Assembly: GCA_004369085.1 (NCBI GenBank) | Contig: ML210215.1 | Span: 72,419-136,418, forward strand | DNA from: Coprinopsis marcescibilis | Taxonomy: Eukaryota; Basidiomycota; Agaricomycetes; Agaricales; Psathyrellaceae | Direction of reading: 5' to 3' | Length of the DNA: 64,000 bases | Part shown: positions 1-11,998 of the stretch, piece by piece | Layout: each line of letters begins with the position of its first letter | Position numbering within the stretch: the stretch's first letter is position 1 | Program-made: the position numbers and the translations under genes | Notes under the pieces: generated by a model | Seen by the model: the letters and a program-made list of their open reading frames with translations, nothing else | Database searches by the model: none | Told to the model about the DNA's origin: nothing

Positions 1-124
1 CTCTCACCGCTATTACTCATCGCCCTCAACGCGCCCCTCGACGTCCAGCCCCTCCTCCACGTCGTCCGCCCCCCTGGGCTTCTTCAAGACCTCGTTGCGA
101 CTATTGAGCTACCGCCACGCGTAA

Positions 125-2180
125 ATGGCGACTCCAGCATCCTCAGCCACGTCGCCCTCACCACCTATGGCTTATCTCTCCCATGCTCCTCTGACCCCAC
201 AACCCACGATGCCCTCCGTCAACGACTTCCACGAGAGAGACCAGAGGCAAAAGGCGGTCCAGAAGTTCCTTGCTAGGGCTGAAATATCGGTGGTGAGTAG
301 AGCTTCATCGGTCTGGGCGCGTCGTCGTCGTCGTCGGCAGGCCAAGACATGATGGGGTCGTTCACCTACACAACGACTACCTCACGTGCAAGCCCTCGCA
401 CACGCCTCTACTTCCATGCTCCGTAGAGGCCCACTGCCATCTCCTTAATTAATGGTGAAACCGTAATTGAAATTCTAATAAAATTTCTCTCTAGGTGACT
501 CGCGCACTTCGGGCGCGTCTATCGTACGCATCGTACAAGGCTGTTCACAACATCCCCCACGTACCCCTTCGTGACTTGGAAGCGCAGACCACTCAGATTC
601 AGGCAGCGTCGTTCACCCGCACCATCGCCGCGAAACGTAAGGCGTCGGGCCTACCGCAGTCCTATTATCCTGCGCCGGGCACTCCAGGCCCAAGCACCGC
701 TTCCCCTGGCCCAGGCAGCTTACGGAAGTCTGGGTCAGGAGCGATGTTGCCCCCGAGCTCAGTCAACTCTCCTCGAACGCACTACCCCTCTGTCAACGGG
801 CACCCAAGTTCCGCGGCTCACGGCGAAACCACTTCTAGACACCCCTTCAACACGGCTCCCAATCTGTATACTTCCATACTAGCGCCCCCGCCCGCTAAGC
901 ATGCAAGAACGATCCATAATGCTAGTGATCCACCGGTACCAGCGCCAACGCGTCCGGCCCCATCGCCACGGCCACGTAGTGCTCATAAATCTCCGAGAAC
1001 CGAAGTGGGACGTTCGCATGCCAAATCTCGACATTCGGACAAGTCAAAGTCGACACAGTCGCCAGACCGCCGCAAGGTCAAACGGGCTTCTGCCGATAAA
1101 GGCAAACGAAAACAAGCCAACTCTGGTGTTGACGCCGATGGCGATGTCGATATGAAGGCAGTAGTCACCCTCACGAGCTTGCGTCTCCATCACAGCAGAC
1201 CATCAATTGGGAGTGCTTCATCGCCTCGTTCGAGCATCGATGGCTCCGAGACAGGTTCGACACTGTCCTACTCCCACTACGCCCAAAGTTCAGCTCGGTC
1301 AACCTCAGGTGCGATCGGGGCGCCTTCCTCTGTAAATGCACCTTCGACTTCCACTCCGGGCGATGCTTCTTTACGTCACCGTACCCCTCCCCCCTCTTCT
1401 GCCCCTATCCAAAACCAAAGCACTCCCCACGCAATGCATACGGCCAAGGATAGCGAGGCAGCTGATTTGATGCTCTTTTTGGCCACCTCTCCATCTCCCG
1501 CGCGTACATCCAAGGCGAGAGACCAGACCGCGTACCAAGCTCTCAGCGGCGGCGATTCAGCGCGTCCGAAGGGACGTGTCCTGTTTGCAAGTGGTTCCGC
1601 ATCGGAACAACACCCCGGGGAATCGCCTGGTGGCCAAGGTCTGTTGCGGGCACCGCCAAATCTGTTGAGAAGCGGCGAGGGCAGCTTCACGTCGAGCATA
1701 TCCAGCATTGGCAGCGACCTTGGTGGCAACCGAAATCCGACTTCCCCTTCCATGCGGACCATCTCTTCCCCGGGTTCGGCCCCCAATCAACTCCTCCCAC
1801 CCCCTCCGCTATCCTCCCTTCTGCCCGCAGCAGCCCCGAATCATGCTGCACCCAAAAAGCCCAGCTCTGCCGGAGAAAGCCCTAGACCCAGTAATCAAGG
1901 TTCATCGCAGGACATTAATTTTAGCGAGTATATTAATGCCTCGCCTTCTCCTGCCCGGGCTGGGGCTCAGGGACTCAAACCCAATCATAGTCTACGGGCC
2001 GATGTTGGGAGGAAACTCTTCGAAGAAGAGCAGATGCGGTTCGCGGCGCAGGGCCTAACCTCGACGGGTAATCCTCTTCCTGGAGCTGGTGCGCATGGTG
2101 TGGAACAAAGAGGCGAAAGTCAGCATGAACGAGTCCAGCAACAATCCTGGTCGGCGGGCATTAATGTAGCCCAAAGCTGA
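125..2180 (+). CDS. Whi5/Nrm1-type G1/S transcriptional repressor
   Basis: Two exons (125-292 and 495-2180, phase 0) encode about 617 aa. An in-frame TAA sits directly before the ATG, which supports this start. The splice joins KFLARAEISV to VTRALRARLSYASYK, rebuilding the short N-terminal motif (about residues 45-85, continuing NIPHVPLRDLE) typical of fungal Whi5/Nrm1 repressors. Near residue 385 lies LMLFLATSPSPART, which matches the family's second motif, used to bind SBF/MBF-type transcription factors. The rest is Ser/Pro-rich and looks disordered, with many SP/TP sites suited to CDK control. Family members hold back G1/S genes until phosphorylated by G1 cyclin-CDK. A second SPSPAR motif occurs near residue 536. 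Family assignment is fairly sure; Whi5 versus Nrm1 cannot be decided. Confidence 0.85.
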
Positions 2181-3648
2181 AATCCAACGTGAAACATTAT
2201 GCATGTGCGCCATGTGGATTTGAAGACGGGTTTTTGGTAAATGACGGTGATGAAGCCTGCTTCCCATTCATGATCAAGCTCACGGATTGAAGAAGCCCAA
2301 CGACACAAACACGACGACAGGCCAACAACTGTAGATTTCTTTTCCTTATTCTGTCCATTCGCATTTTGGCATTTCTTTGCTTTGCGGTTCTCGGCATCCC
2401 TGTCGCCATGGTCGCTACAGCAAGGCAACTGACTTCCCTTTCCCTCGTATTATATCGCCAACCTCAATGATCAATCTCAATCTCAATTTCTTTCCTCAAG
2501 GGACTGGTACTGTCCCAATGGATCCCAAACCAAATCACGTTTACGTTGTAACACCACAGCAAGTTTCTCACTCGCACGACAGCAATCTCTCAAGTCCGGC
2601 AACAATGTTCAACTCATCAAGTTCAAGTCCCTCTCCAACTCTCCTTCAGTTTCTATCTATCTATTCATCTCTCTCTCTCTCTCTCTCTCTCGGCCAACAC
2701 GAACGCCCGATGAAGCAAGAACTGTATCCTTTTTTTCCTATCCTCTGCATGGACTCACTCTCATTAACGACGGCCACGGACACGTTTCCTGCTTTCCTTT
2801 TCCTTCCCGGTTCTTTCAGATGAACGTGTTTCTTGGTTGTGCTTTTGGCTACTGGTTGGTCAAAGGTATGGTCATGACTCGGGTTCCTGATCTGAAAGTC
2901 TAAACCACCCCATCCGTCTGCGTGCGGATCGTCGGCTGGTGGAATGTAGTGGCCAGTCCTCTACTTGGGGGCCTACCCTGGCCCCCACATCCCTCTTCCT
3001 CACTTCCGTTCATTTTGCATCTATGACATCAAGACATGATGATGGTGATGATTATTTATTACCTCTACCTCTGGTATCTCGAGGACGGACTACTTGCTTT
3101 TCTATTTTCTTGAGGACGCTATCATGTAGTTTGTATATAATTCATTCAACTTGTGTACATTTTTTTGTATCCTCATCCTCTGTCTGCAAGTTATCTTTCT
3201 TCTTTCCCTACCTTTGTATGCGTTCCATAGCATGTATGTATCCTGCCTGCCCTGCCCATGTTCATGCCCATGTCTCCTCATTATTTTCCATCATTCTACT
3301 TTTAACTTTATTTGTTCATTCATTCATTCGATCTGAATCGACTTACCTTTGCATCTTGATTGCTCTGTTGTTGTCCCTTTCTCGATGGCTGTGTAGTTTA
3401 TTAAACTTATTTCTATCGTTTATAGTTCGTTTTGAATTGGATTGTACGTTGTATCCTAAGCATTGTGCGTCATGCATGTATGGGTCCGTATCATCGTTGC
3501 TTCAGGCCCTGAGTACGACGAGGCCATTACTGGATCATGAAGGGTTTAGGTGAAGCAGGATAGTTATTGGTGTGATGGTACAAGGGTTGTTCCTGCGTTG
3601 CGAGCAACGTATGCACTACGTCATCGAGGAATGTTCAATTACCTCCCC
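2181..3648. other. Intergenic stretch between convergent genes
   Basis: This 1.5 kb lies between the 3' ends of the Whi5-like and HIT genes and should hold both 3' UTRs. It is pyrimidine-rich on the + strand. Open frames of up to 204 codons are of low complexity (Ser/Leu/Phe-rich), lack recognisable domains and are not supported as genes. Confidence 0.6.
2669..2691. repeat. (CT)n microsatellite
   Basis: An uninterrupted CT dinucleotide run of about 11 units, next to a short CTAT run, in the probable 3' UTR of the Whi5-like gene. Confidence 0.9.
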
Positions 3649-4416
3649 TCAAAGTTTCTGTTTGATAGCGTCATATATCTTCTCCATCTCGTCCTTCTCA
3701 AACTTCTTGACTGGCCAGCCAATTACCAGCCCCTCGTCGTCGCTTGTAGAGGGTTTGGGGATGACGTGGAAATGCACATGGGGAACCTCCTACGATGATA
3801 GAAACCGTTAGCGAAAGCTCCAAGCGAGACATATATACATAGCGGATCAGTTGCCATGCATCTGACAGAAAACGAACCTGGTGGGCGATTCTCCCGTTGT
3901 TCTGGAGGATGTTGTAGTCGGGAACACCCTGTGCAGCAGCAATCTTCTTTGCAATAGGAAGGACGTCTGTGAGGTGTTCGTCGGGAAGCTCATGGAGCTT
4001 CTCGGCGTGATCTGGAGAGTCGGAAGGACAACGAATCCGTCCACTGAATTGAGTGGGCTGGTAAACGTTTAGACGGTGCAATGCGTACATTTAGGGATGA
4101 TCAGAGCGTGTCCTTTGGATAGCGGACCAATGTCGAGGAAGGAGAAGCTAGTTTGAAGGAATTTGGGCACGGGTGGTCGTCCTTTTAGCAATACATCTTA
4201 CCTGAATTCGGTCTCGATGAGCTTATAGCTCGGAATCTCGCCTACGTGTTGAGAACGATAGATGAGCTTTTCATTCCAGAATGCAGCACGCCCTTTACTT
4301 GCCCTTGATAATCTTGCAAAAGATGCAAGAAGCTAGTTGCCTATGATCAGGTATATGTCAGTGTCTGTTTTTGGTTCCGTTGGTAGAGGATGAACCGGTA
4401 TTCACTTGACGGCCAT
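3649..4416 (-). CDS. HNT1: HIT-family nucleoside phosphoramidase (HNT1/HINT-like)
   Basis: Six exons (4416-4406, 4340-4303, 4241-4202, 4147-4089, 4011-3878, 3789-3649) give 140 aa, the usual HINT length. The N-terminus MAVKQLASCIFCKIIKGEIP carries the CxxC zinc pair. Then come SFLDIGPLSKGHALIIPK, LHELPDEHL and the catalytic histidine triad HVHFHVIPKP near residues 96-105. HINT enzymes hydrolyse adenosine 5'-monophosphoramidate and lysyl-AMP. Intron 2 (4302-4242) must start with GC (GCAAGT) to keep the KGEIPSYK motif in frame, so it is a GC-AG intron. The gene is head-to-head with the Sur7/PalI-like gene. Identification is very sure. Confidence 0.93.
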
Positions 4417-5051
4417 TGTGTGTATATCTGCAGATCTCGCGTCGGTGTCTTCGTTCTGCTCTAGGCTATTGAGATTACTCACGTTTGTATTGGATTTTGA
4501 GCGATGGAGAGCGTGGTGGTCAGCTGAAACCCCGGGTGCCTGAGCGAAACGGAGGACCTCCCACTGATGGCTCCTAACTGTGACTTCCGGTCCGCCCGCG
4601 TCCGTTTCTGGTCGTGAGAAATCGTTCCCATATTCGCGCTTCACAGAACTTTCGCTGTAACCACGCCCGACGGTGCCAGCAGCTACTTTTTCCTTCCTCC
4701 CCGTGGAACAAGAAGAATCTGTTTCAGAAAAAGCTGCCGCCCAATGGTGGCTACGACGATAGGCTGCGATTTAGACTGTGTCAGCGACGTACTGGAACAT
4801 TTAGGATGACCTTCTGGACAACCTTTAAATGGGATCTTGGCTTCTGGACCTGCACCCGGACGATGGTGAAGCGGTGGTCTCTGCTCTTATGTCCCTCGTC
4901 ATCATGAATCTTGGCTGGAACTGGTCTGTGTATCTGGGACTCTCTTGAACGGTGTGGCTTGCCTTTGCCCTGTACCGACGCCTGCTCTTTGCTCCTTGCA
5001 ATACCCGGAATTTACGACGTCACGACATCTTACGACCAACAGGAATCCATC
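4417..5051. promoter_or_regulatory. Shared upstream region of divergent HNT1-like and Sur7/PalI-like genes
   Basis: 635 bp separate the two divergent start codons and must hold both promoters and 5' UTRs. I see no clear TATA box and no supported coding sequence. Confidence 0.45.
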
Positions 5052-5966
5052 ATGTTCAGCCTCTTGGGACCCGCATCAAATATTGGACCAAGGATAGCCA
5101 GAAGAGCTGTGATTATCACTGCCATGATTTTTAGCTCATTGGCGGCGTTCTTGATGCTGTGAGTTTTGTCTGATTCAAAGGTTCAAAAGTAAAAGAATCT
5201 CAGACCCAGTTGTAGTTGCGTCATGTGCTTCTCAGTTCCATATACCCGTGCTCTATACGTCCTATATTCTTCTCAATCTGAAGGCATTAGGTTTGGACTG
5301 TGGGGATGGTGTCCCGAGGGGGAGACGCTTTGCACCGAGAAACCTCAGTATGCTCCGCCCTTCTCCACGCCTTTTTCGGCCGCTAACTGCACACAGGCTT
5401 GGATATACCTGGGGAACGGAAATATCCAACTCGTCAGCGACTACAGGGTTGATTCTTTACCCTATGAGTGAGTCTGCGGGATAACTCCAAGTGGGATATT
5501 CCTGACCGTCGTATAATTACAGCATCAGTCGCCGTGTTCATTTTTATGATCGCCAGTATACCATCTCTCCGCAGCGACGCTACCAAAGCCCACAAAACTA
5601 TCTCCAAAGTTCTGGCTACCACCTCGTTCACCCTTTCTCTACTGGCCTTCATGATTATGATCGCGATCTTTGGTCAAGCGAAAAATCGGTTCGAGGATGC
5701 TGGCGCATCAGCGAAACTTGGGCCATTGGTAAATGCTCAGTGGTGTATCTCCAATCATAGAAGCTGATTTCCATTTTTAGCCCTGCGTTTCTGCCTTAGC
5801 CACATTGTTCCTGGGCGTTGTCTGTGTCTTGACCTTCAAGGTTACTTCCTCGACACTTGAATCTTCGCCCGACGACATTCGGAAATTCAACGACATAGAA
5901 TCCCATTTGACTTTCCCCCCAACAGCCCGTCGCTTCTCCAAACAGTACGGCACAAGGAAATACTGA
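5052..5966 (+). CDS. Sur7/PalI-like four-TM plasma-membrane protein
   Basis: Five exons (5052-5158, 5216-5347, 5397-5467, 5523-5728, 5781-5966) give 233 aa with phases that close exactly. TM1 follows GPRIARR. The first extracellular loop carries the family hallmark IRFGLWGWC, a second Cys and QLGYTW. Three more TM segments follow (VAVFIFMIASI, TLSLLAFMIMIAIFG, ATLFLGVVCVLTF), with NRFEDAG and KLGP between TM3 and TM4. Sur7 proteins mark eisosome/MCC membrane patches; PalI/Rim9 proteins assist ambient pH signalling. The short cytosolic tail favours a Sur7-like form over long-tailed PalI, but this is not settled. Confidence 0.8.
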
Positions 5967-5984
5967 TTTCACAGCCTATGGGCA

Positions 5985-7225
5985 ATCTCCTTGAATAAAG
6001 ACGGGTTCATTCCTATGGATACCTTAACCAGTAGATCCGCTGAGCATGGTGATACTACGTCATTGCATATCCCTCAACGCTTTTGCCGTTGGACTTCGTC
6101 GGCACAGGCAACATCTCATCTTTTCTGGATCTCGCAGTTCTTTGTTTGTGGCTCTTATCAGGCAGTCGGATGGTTGTAGCGCACTGGTGGTACAACGTGT
6201 TCGGAAACCTCGTCCTCCATTTTTCTATATACCCTGCGCGACCCTTTGCTGTATGACAGCTTTACTCTTTTACTTCTTGTCCTGGTCGTGCTTTCAAAAC
6301 ATTGGTCGCCTCTTGTGGGGCTCACTGCAACTGTACACAGCACTGGATCTTCACAATGTGCAAGCCGCCGCGGATTAGTCACCGACGTACACTACTGGGG
6401 ATTTCAACAATCTACTGTGGGTGTGTGACGAGCCGTTGGCGGATCCGTGTGGGATGATTGTCGATGCATTAATCGAGGCATTCGAGACTTGGAGACTTTG
6501 GATCGTCTCGAATCGCAAGCGTCATGACTTCATCTTTCTCATTTCTCTGATGGTGTCCTGCGTTGTTAAGGCCGTTGAGGGCCAAGGCTCCTGAGATCAC
6601 GCTGAAACCCGTCAATACTTGGGTAGACTGCGTCACTGCGGGGACGGTCATTGGCAATTGCTGGACAGCAAGACAGACCCTCAATACCGGTCAGAACCTT
6701 TACACAAATTGGCACTCTAGCAACAACATTGTACGTCTGACTCAACCTATTATGCGACACAAAAACTCACTTGATGCCCAAAGACTAAATAATATATACT
6801 GTTCAAGTTGGGTCTTCCACGTCGCCTTGAAGCTCTCGTTCTCCCTGACGAAGATACTACAGTCGGAATCTTGATACGTATCCATCAAGCACGGTATGGA
6901 TGTATGTCTGCCCCAAACAGAAGCGAATTCAAGGTTCGAGATCCGGTGGTGATTCAGTAGGTTTCCTTGAACCGATCCCCAACCTAGCAAATTATGATCA
7001 ACATTACCGAAGGCTCAGCGATCTGGATGTGAGCGCCTGTCGTTCTTTGCCTCCCTTGACCCTATGCTGCATGAAAATAGCGCAAGGGCCATCTTATTCC
7101 TTATTTGTCTCCGAGTAGGCGAAGAGCTTGAGTAACTGGCTCTCAAAGTGTACCCTGCGATTGCCGGTGCCACCTTCATGCTCATCACTATTCGAACAGT
7201 ATTGAACGCTGAACGTTGAACTGTG
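5985..7225 (+). pseudogene. Decayed 7-TM family copy A
   Basis: Remnants of the 7-TM family found intact further right appear in order but in different frames: a TM2 block RDPLLYDSFTLLLLVLVVL (6236-6292), HWIFTMC at about 6339, DALIEAFETWRLWIVSNRKR at about 6463-6520, an exon with DCVTAGTVIGN (6630-6720), and PAIAGATFMLITIRT at about 7153-7200, equal to PAVAGIAFMLINVRV of the intact genes. The TM1 block is missing when compared with copy B. After exon 3 the donor equivalent to GGTAAGG reads GTTAAGG, one base out of place. Stops and frameshifts make it a pseudogene. Confidence 0.75.
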
Positions 7226-7489
7226 ATATCATTCCTTCGGCTCCAAATCTTCTCCAAAATTTAATGTTTGTCCGTATTACAGATGCCCACATGAGTGAGC
7301 TTAAAACCTTCTCTCATGAGGGGCTGCATGTATCAGAATTTGGGACGACAAGATGTAAATGGGCAGCCACCAACCCAGCGCTAATCATATTCTTGACCTA
7401 TTCAGTAAAACGTGTTCTTTTCACAAGCGCCAGATCTGCGTAGCTCATCGACATTGCTGGTGGGAATCAACCTCCACCCGATATTAAGG

Positions 7490-8520
7490 TTTGGGACGCA
7501 CCAAGAACGTCCACTTCATCAGAGGCAATGAAGACGGTTTCATTCCCATAGCTGCTCTCATCAGTAGATTCGTTGAGAAAATCGATGTTGATATTGCGTC
7601 CTTCTTTTGCGCGACTTGCATTCCTTGATCTAACCCTACATCCTGATGTCCCTCTACCCTTTCAAATTTGTTGTGTGGCTTGATTGATCCCCGCCCTCTC
7701 ATCACTTCAGGATCTCGCGATCCTTTATTTATGACTCTTTCCCAGGCAGCCCTGACTCCGATGTGAAGATCATCACTCACTGCCTTCTCCCACTTTTAAA
7801 ACCCAGAGGGGCATGTTTTGGTTTGGGTCAACTTTCTATGTCTCTGGGAACTCCGATCAATGTTGTCTTACGTGCGGGTATCGAAGGCTTTCTTTGGGGT
7901 GCCTTTGTTGTGCTACGCCTGGGCGCACTCTACCTTGTAGTTCAGCAGGCTTGGAATTGTCACCCCCACCCTTTCTCTCTGCGCACTACCCGCGACCCAT
8001 TGGTATATGGCAGCTTTATCCTTTTGATTCTCCTAGTTGGCGTACGTGCAAACCCTTTCTCGCATTTTGTAAACTGCTCTCTGATTTCAAGCCACAGCAC
8101 TGGATCTTCACAATGTGCTGGATGGTACAAGCCACTTCGTCGGCGACCACGGGAGTGCCGCCGATGTTCAACATTATGGAGCCAGAGAAGCTATTGCGGG
8201 TGGGCAACAAGGCGTTAGTTGCTCTGTCTGCGATTGCTGTTGACGCGTTGCTGGTAAGAAATTCCCGCGCTGTACATTTGTTGTCATTCGACGAGGTTGA
8301 TCATTGAGGCCTTTGAACAGACCTGGAGACTGTGGATAGTCTCTAACCGCAAGCGTGACATCATCCTTCCGCTTGTTTTTATCGTGTCATTCCTTGGTAA
8401 GGCCGTTGACGTTGAGGGCCGAGGCTCATATGATCATGCTGAAACCTGACAACCCTTCTTAGGCTGCGCCATTGGCGGCACTATCATTGTTGGACAGACG
8501 GCACTATGAACAGTTCTTAC
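7490..8520 (+). pseudogene. Decayed 7-TM family copy B
   Basis: The 5' half still reads well. From an ATG at 7838, TM1 is GIEGFLWGAFVVLRLGALYL and TM2 YGSFILLILLVG, followed by a GTACGT donor. Exon 2 opens HWIFTMCWMVQ and ends VDALL before GTAAGA. Exon 3 is TWRLWIVSNRKRDIILPL, with a GGTAAGG donor. Exon 4 starts GCAIGGTIIVG and hits TGA (about 8504), and nothing like helices 5-7 or the RVGLG end follows. Upstream, 7513-7760 resembles 5985-6180 upstream of copy A (NEDGFIP / NKDGFIP and a GGATCTCGC block), so both came from one duplicated unit. It is truncated or degenerate at the 3' end. Confidence 0.7.
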
Positions 8521-10638
8521 AAACGCCACATAGCGGTATCTATCGTCGCCGACGATCCCCATAATCGTCAGCGGACCTTCGAAAGTAAACCGCCTCACAC
8601 TCGAATTTTCTTTCTTATTGTGTTCGAATAGTAAGAGCATCATGTGTAGGTTTTGAGCATCTCAAATGGGAACCGCATTTGTCGGATACAGCGCAACCCT
8701 AGTATTTAGAGGACGTCGGTTCTGACAAACCGAGGAGGTGCTTCATCAAAGGCGCTCCGAGTTTGTCTTCAACGAAGTAGGCAAGCGTTAGTGTCCGAGC
8801 CTTGTTCAGTGTAAATTCTGCATTTGAAGATGATCCAGCTCTATTGAAAGACACAATGGCTTGTACTACAATGAGAAAAGAAGTATCCGGTTGCCCACAA
8901 CTGCGGGACTTGACAGATGCGTCAAAATTCCAGAGCGCTTAGTATGAGCATGATCGAGCATACTCAAAGCACAAGGTAGCGTAGCAGAGCTGTAGAGCTC
9001 CAACGGGAATGCCCTCAGTACCGAGCGTCGCAATTGTGATGGATAATAGGATCCGACAACATTGACTAGAAGTCATTGAGGGGCAGCATGAAATGAGTGG
9101 GTAAGCTTCATGTTTTAGCTTCAATACGCACAATGTAGTATCAAACTTGGACCCTGGCTGCCTGGCTGTAATACTATCGTTGCGTTGGCAGTACTTCGTA
9201 ATTTCCCAGTGCCAGTCCACCGAATCATACTCTAATCAATAACAATTTTCCGATGGACACGGCCACGCAGTTGTCACTATGTACAAAAATATAATGATTA
9301 CGAACCAGTGAGGAATTAAGAGGGAAACCCTGCTGTTTTGTTCAAACAGTGGCGACGATCGATGCAGGGGTCTCTCTACTAAAATGATGGTCAAGTTGAT
9401 ACGAGAACACGATCACTTTAGGCTGAAAATTAGAGTCGAACTTGCATAGTAGAGATAGTGCTCTACAGAAGCTACATGCCTGGCCGTTATTCATAAGATG
9501 GTTCAAGAAGGTCAGGTGAAGGATAGGTGTACAAGTTAGGAGTCGTGGCAGGGGAGTGGTTGCTCCGCAGACATCCACTGGTTTAACAGGGGTTTGATCC
9601 ATTTCCATGATTTTGAAGGTTTGTGTTTGTTCGATGTGGAGACCCATTTTCGGTCGTCAATTGCTATACATGCCATTCACGCTACGATAGCCTATAAACT
9701 AAGCATGATACCTAAGTCTCTCTTGAGTCTTCATGAATTACTCCAGAGACGAGGGGCAACCGTAAATAGGCACGCTTGTGAGCTCTCGGGCGTTCGTTGT
9801 GCAACACAGCAATGAATTGGCACAATCAACCCAGCCCCTAGAGCCAGCTCCACCAACTCGAATGAGTTCGGAGAATTTCAAACGATGTGTATACATATCC
9901 TTTGTATTTGTGGATTAAACTTTTATACGGTTAAAACGGCGCTTATTATCCACCGCGACCTCACCACAGTTTGCGCAACTGAGAGGAGTAGATAGCTGTC
10001 GGAAGGCGTGTCTCTGCTCGATTACTTCCACCGGAGCAGTGCCGCAACATCAAGACTGCGATGAGACTCTGGTGGAAAACAGTATCAAGCAACTGATCCC
10101 GCCGCGAGCTGGCGCAGTGAGCGCGTTGCCAACAAGCGCCCAACTCGAACAAGGCACGATCGGCTCCGAGTCATACTGACTTGCTCAAGCGGGAATACGT
10201 TGAGCGAGATGTAATCATTTAATATTTAATTTTGCCGCTGCTGCTGGCTGGGTCAATATAAACGAAATTCATTCCTGGTAATTGTGGCCCAGCCGTATCG
10301 ATATGGTTATCTACTACCCGATGTTGCTCCGACGCGTTTCTCTTTAACAAAAGCCTCAATAGGGAGTATTCATATCGCAACTAAGAACTACAAAGCAGAA
10401 ACGAATCAGAATCAGATCAAGATGGGACTGGCCGCGAGCTTCTTTTGTTTGGAATGGACCGATTATCTTTGAGTGGACTCAGCCTACAGTCAACGATCAG
10501 CCGGGAGGTTCTCGCCGGGTACGCAGTAGGCATGAATGTCTCAGCATCATGTTCAAATGATTCGCGAAGCATTACACACTATTTTTGGAACAAAACTCTA
10601 TGTACGGACCTTAAATCATCTGCGACTGGCACCTTCAG
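8521..10638. other. Gene-free stretch inside the 7-TM cluster
   Basis: About 2.1 kb without a supportable gene. All open frames are under 105 codons and show no family motif. I saw no tRNA or clear repeat. It separates the + strand pseudogenes from the - strand intact copies. Confidence 0.5.
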
Positions 10639-11998
10639 CTAGTGGTCACACACCCTGTCAGGCTTGGGCAGTGTGAGGTTTGATAGCTCGGTGGAGTCCA
10701 ATTGCGCCGTAATCCTGTCACTGGATGTGATGCCGCCAGACCTTCGACGGATGTTAAGTGTTGTCGGGTTCGTGTCTCGTCCCAATCCTACCCTAACATT
10801 GATGAGCATGAATGCAATGCCTGCAGCGGCAGGACATCCGTCAAATGCCAGAGGCATCAGAGCGGAATTGGTTTGGTATGTCACGAATGTGAAGAGGGTC
10901 CAGGCGCTTCAGATAGGACGGGTCAGCAAGGCTGTCTCCAAGTTGGCAACGGTAGGTATCATCTCAGACATACCTCCAAACTACAGCTCCTTCGACAATT
11001 ATGATAAGCAAAAACTGAGATGTTGGGACCTATTAGCGAAGTAGCAAAGTTATCACTATCACCTCTCACCTTGAGCTTGTCCTGATTGGTGAAGACAGAT
11101 CTGGCTCTTATCCTGCAGATGCATATGAGGAGGCCAACTGAGATTGTAACGGTTCAATTAGATAGAGACAGGGATCCTTAGAGTAGATGATCGTACGTGC
11201 GCAATAGATGTTGGTACTAGGACATATGTCAGCACAGGAGCAGCAAATAGATCTAGACATTGTTGAGGGACTAACAAAATTGTCGAATAACCGATAGCTA
11301 GTATTGCACCCGAAAGTTCAGAAAGCTCCAGGCTCTGGTCTGCACGAGACTGAACGTAGTAGGCGCACACTCTCATCATTGCTCCTTGATAACAAGTTTA
11401 ATCTTTCAATAATTGAGGGAGAAACTTGGGTTTACCAAGTAAAGCTAACCAAGCTAGTGTTGGAGGCACTAAGATGTAGCGATTCCGATCCGAAACAACC
11501 CAGAGGCGCCACATCTATACATTATAAGCTCGAATGGAGTGATGTTGACAGTGAGGGCTCTGACTTACCATTAGCGCATCCGAGACCAAGCCAGCAAGCA
11601 TGAGGAAGCTAAGTTTCGCGATGGCCAACCCGTCTGCCGTCCAGCTCAAGTAGTGGACAACAGACAATCCTTCGCCAATGGCTTTCCCCATCTGAACGAC
11701 TCTTGCCATGGTACAGCTCCAGTGCTGTATAGTTCAACAGCTTGTTTAACTATGAAAATTGGGAAAGAGAGACCCGACATACCCCCATAATGATGAATAA
11801 AAGCAGAATGCTCCCCCAAACCACAGGCCGCGGGAGATTACGAGAGAAGCTTGAACCCCCTGGTCTACGGTCTGGTGAACGGTAGATCAAAAGATACAGC
11901 GCAATGGTGCACAGAACGAAAAAAATCCCATTGAGGAGCCCCTCAACGCCAGCGGTAGCGAAAGCAACGGCTAGAGCTTCTCCCTCCGAGTAGGACAT
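10639..11998 (-). CDS. Uncharacterised Agaricomycete 7-TM protein, copy C
   Basis: A multi-exon gene of roughly 320-340 aa. Exon 1 starts MSYSEGEALAVAFATAGVEG and ends at helix 2 before GTATGT. Exon 2 opens HWSCTMARVVQMGKAIG and ends LVSDALM. Exon 3 opens MWRLWVVSDRNRY. Later exons give MMRVCAYYVQSRA, a tiny FTNIYCA exon, GLLICICRIRARS, LLIIIVEGAVVW and the last helix CPAAAGIAFMLINVRVGLG, then a Ser/Thr-rich tail. Intron phases match copy D, its closest relative. The architecture (7 TM, aromatic WRLW after helix 4, RVGLG at the end of helix 7) fits a large family I know only as hypothetical proteins of mushroom fungi. A receptor role is plausible but unproven. Confidence 0.8.

Noticed and set aside
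2377..3553. Frames of 148 and 204 codons downstream of the Whi5-like gene
   Set aside because: Low-complexity pyrimidine-rich DNA gives Ser/Leu-rich translations; position fits 3' UTR.
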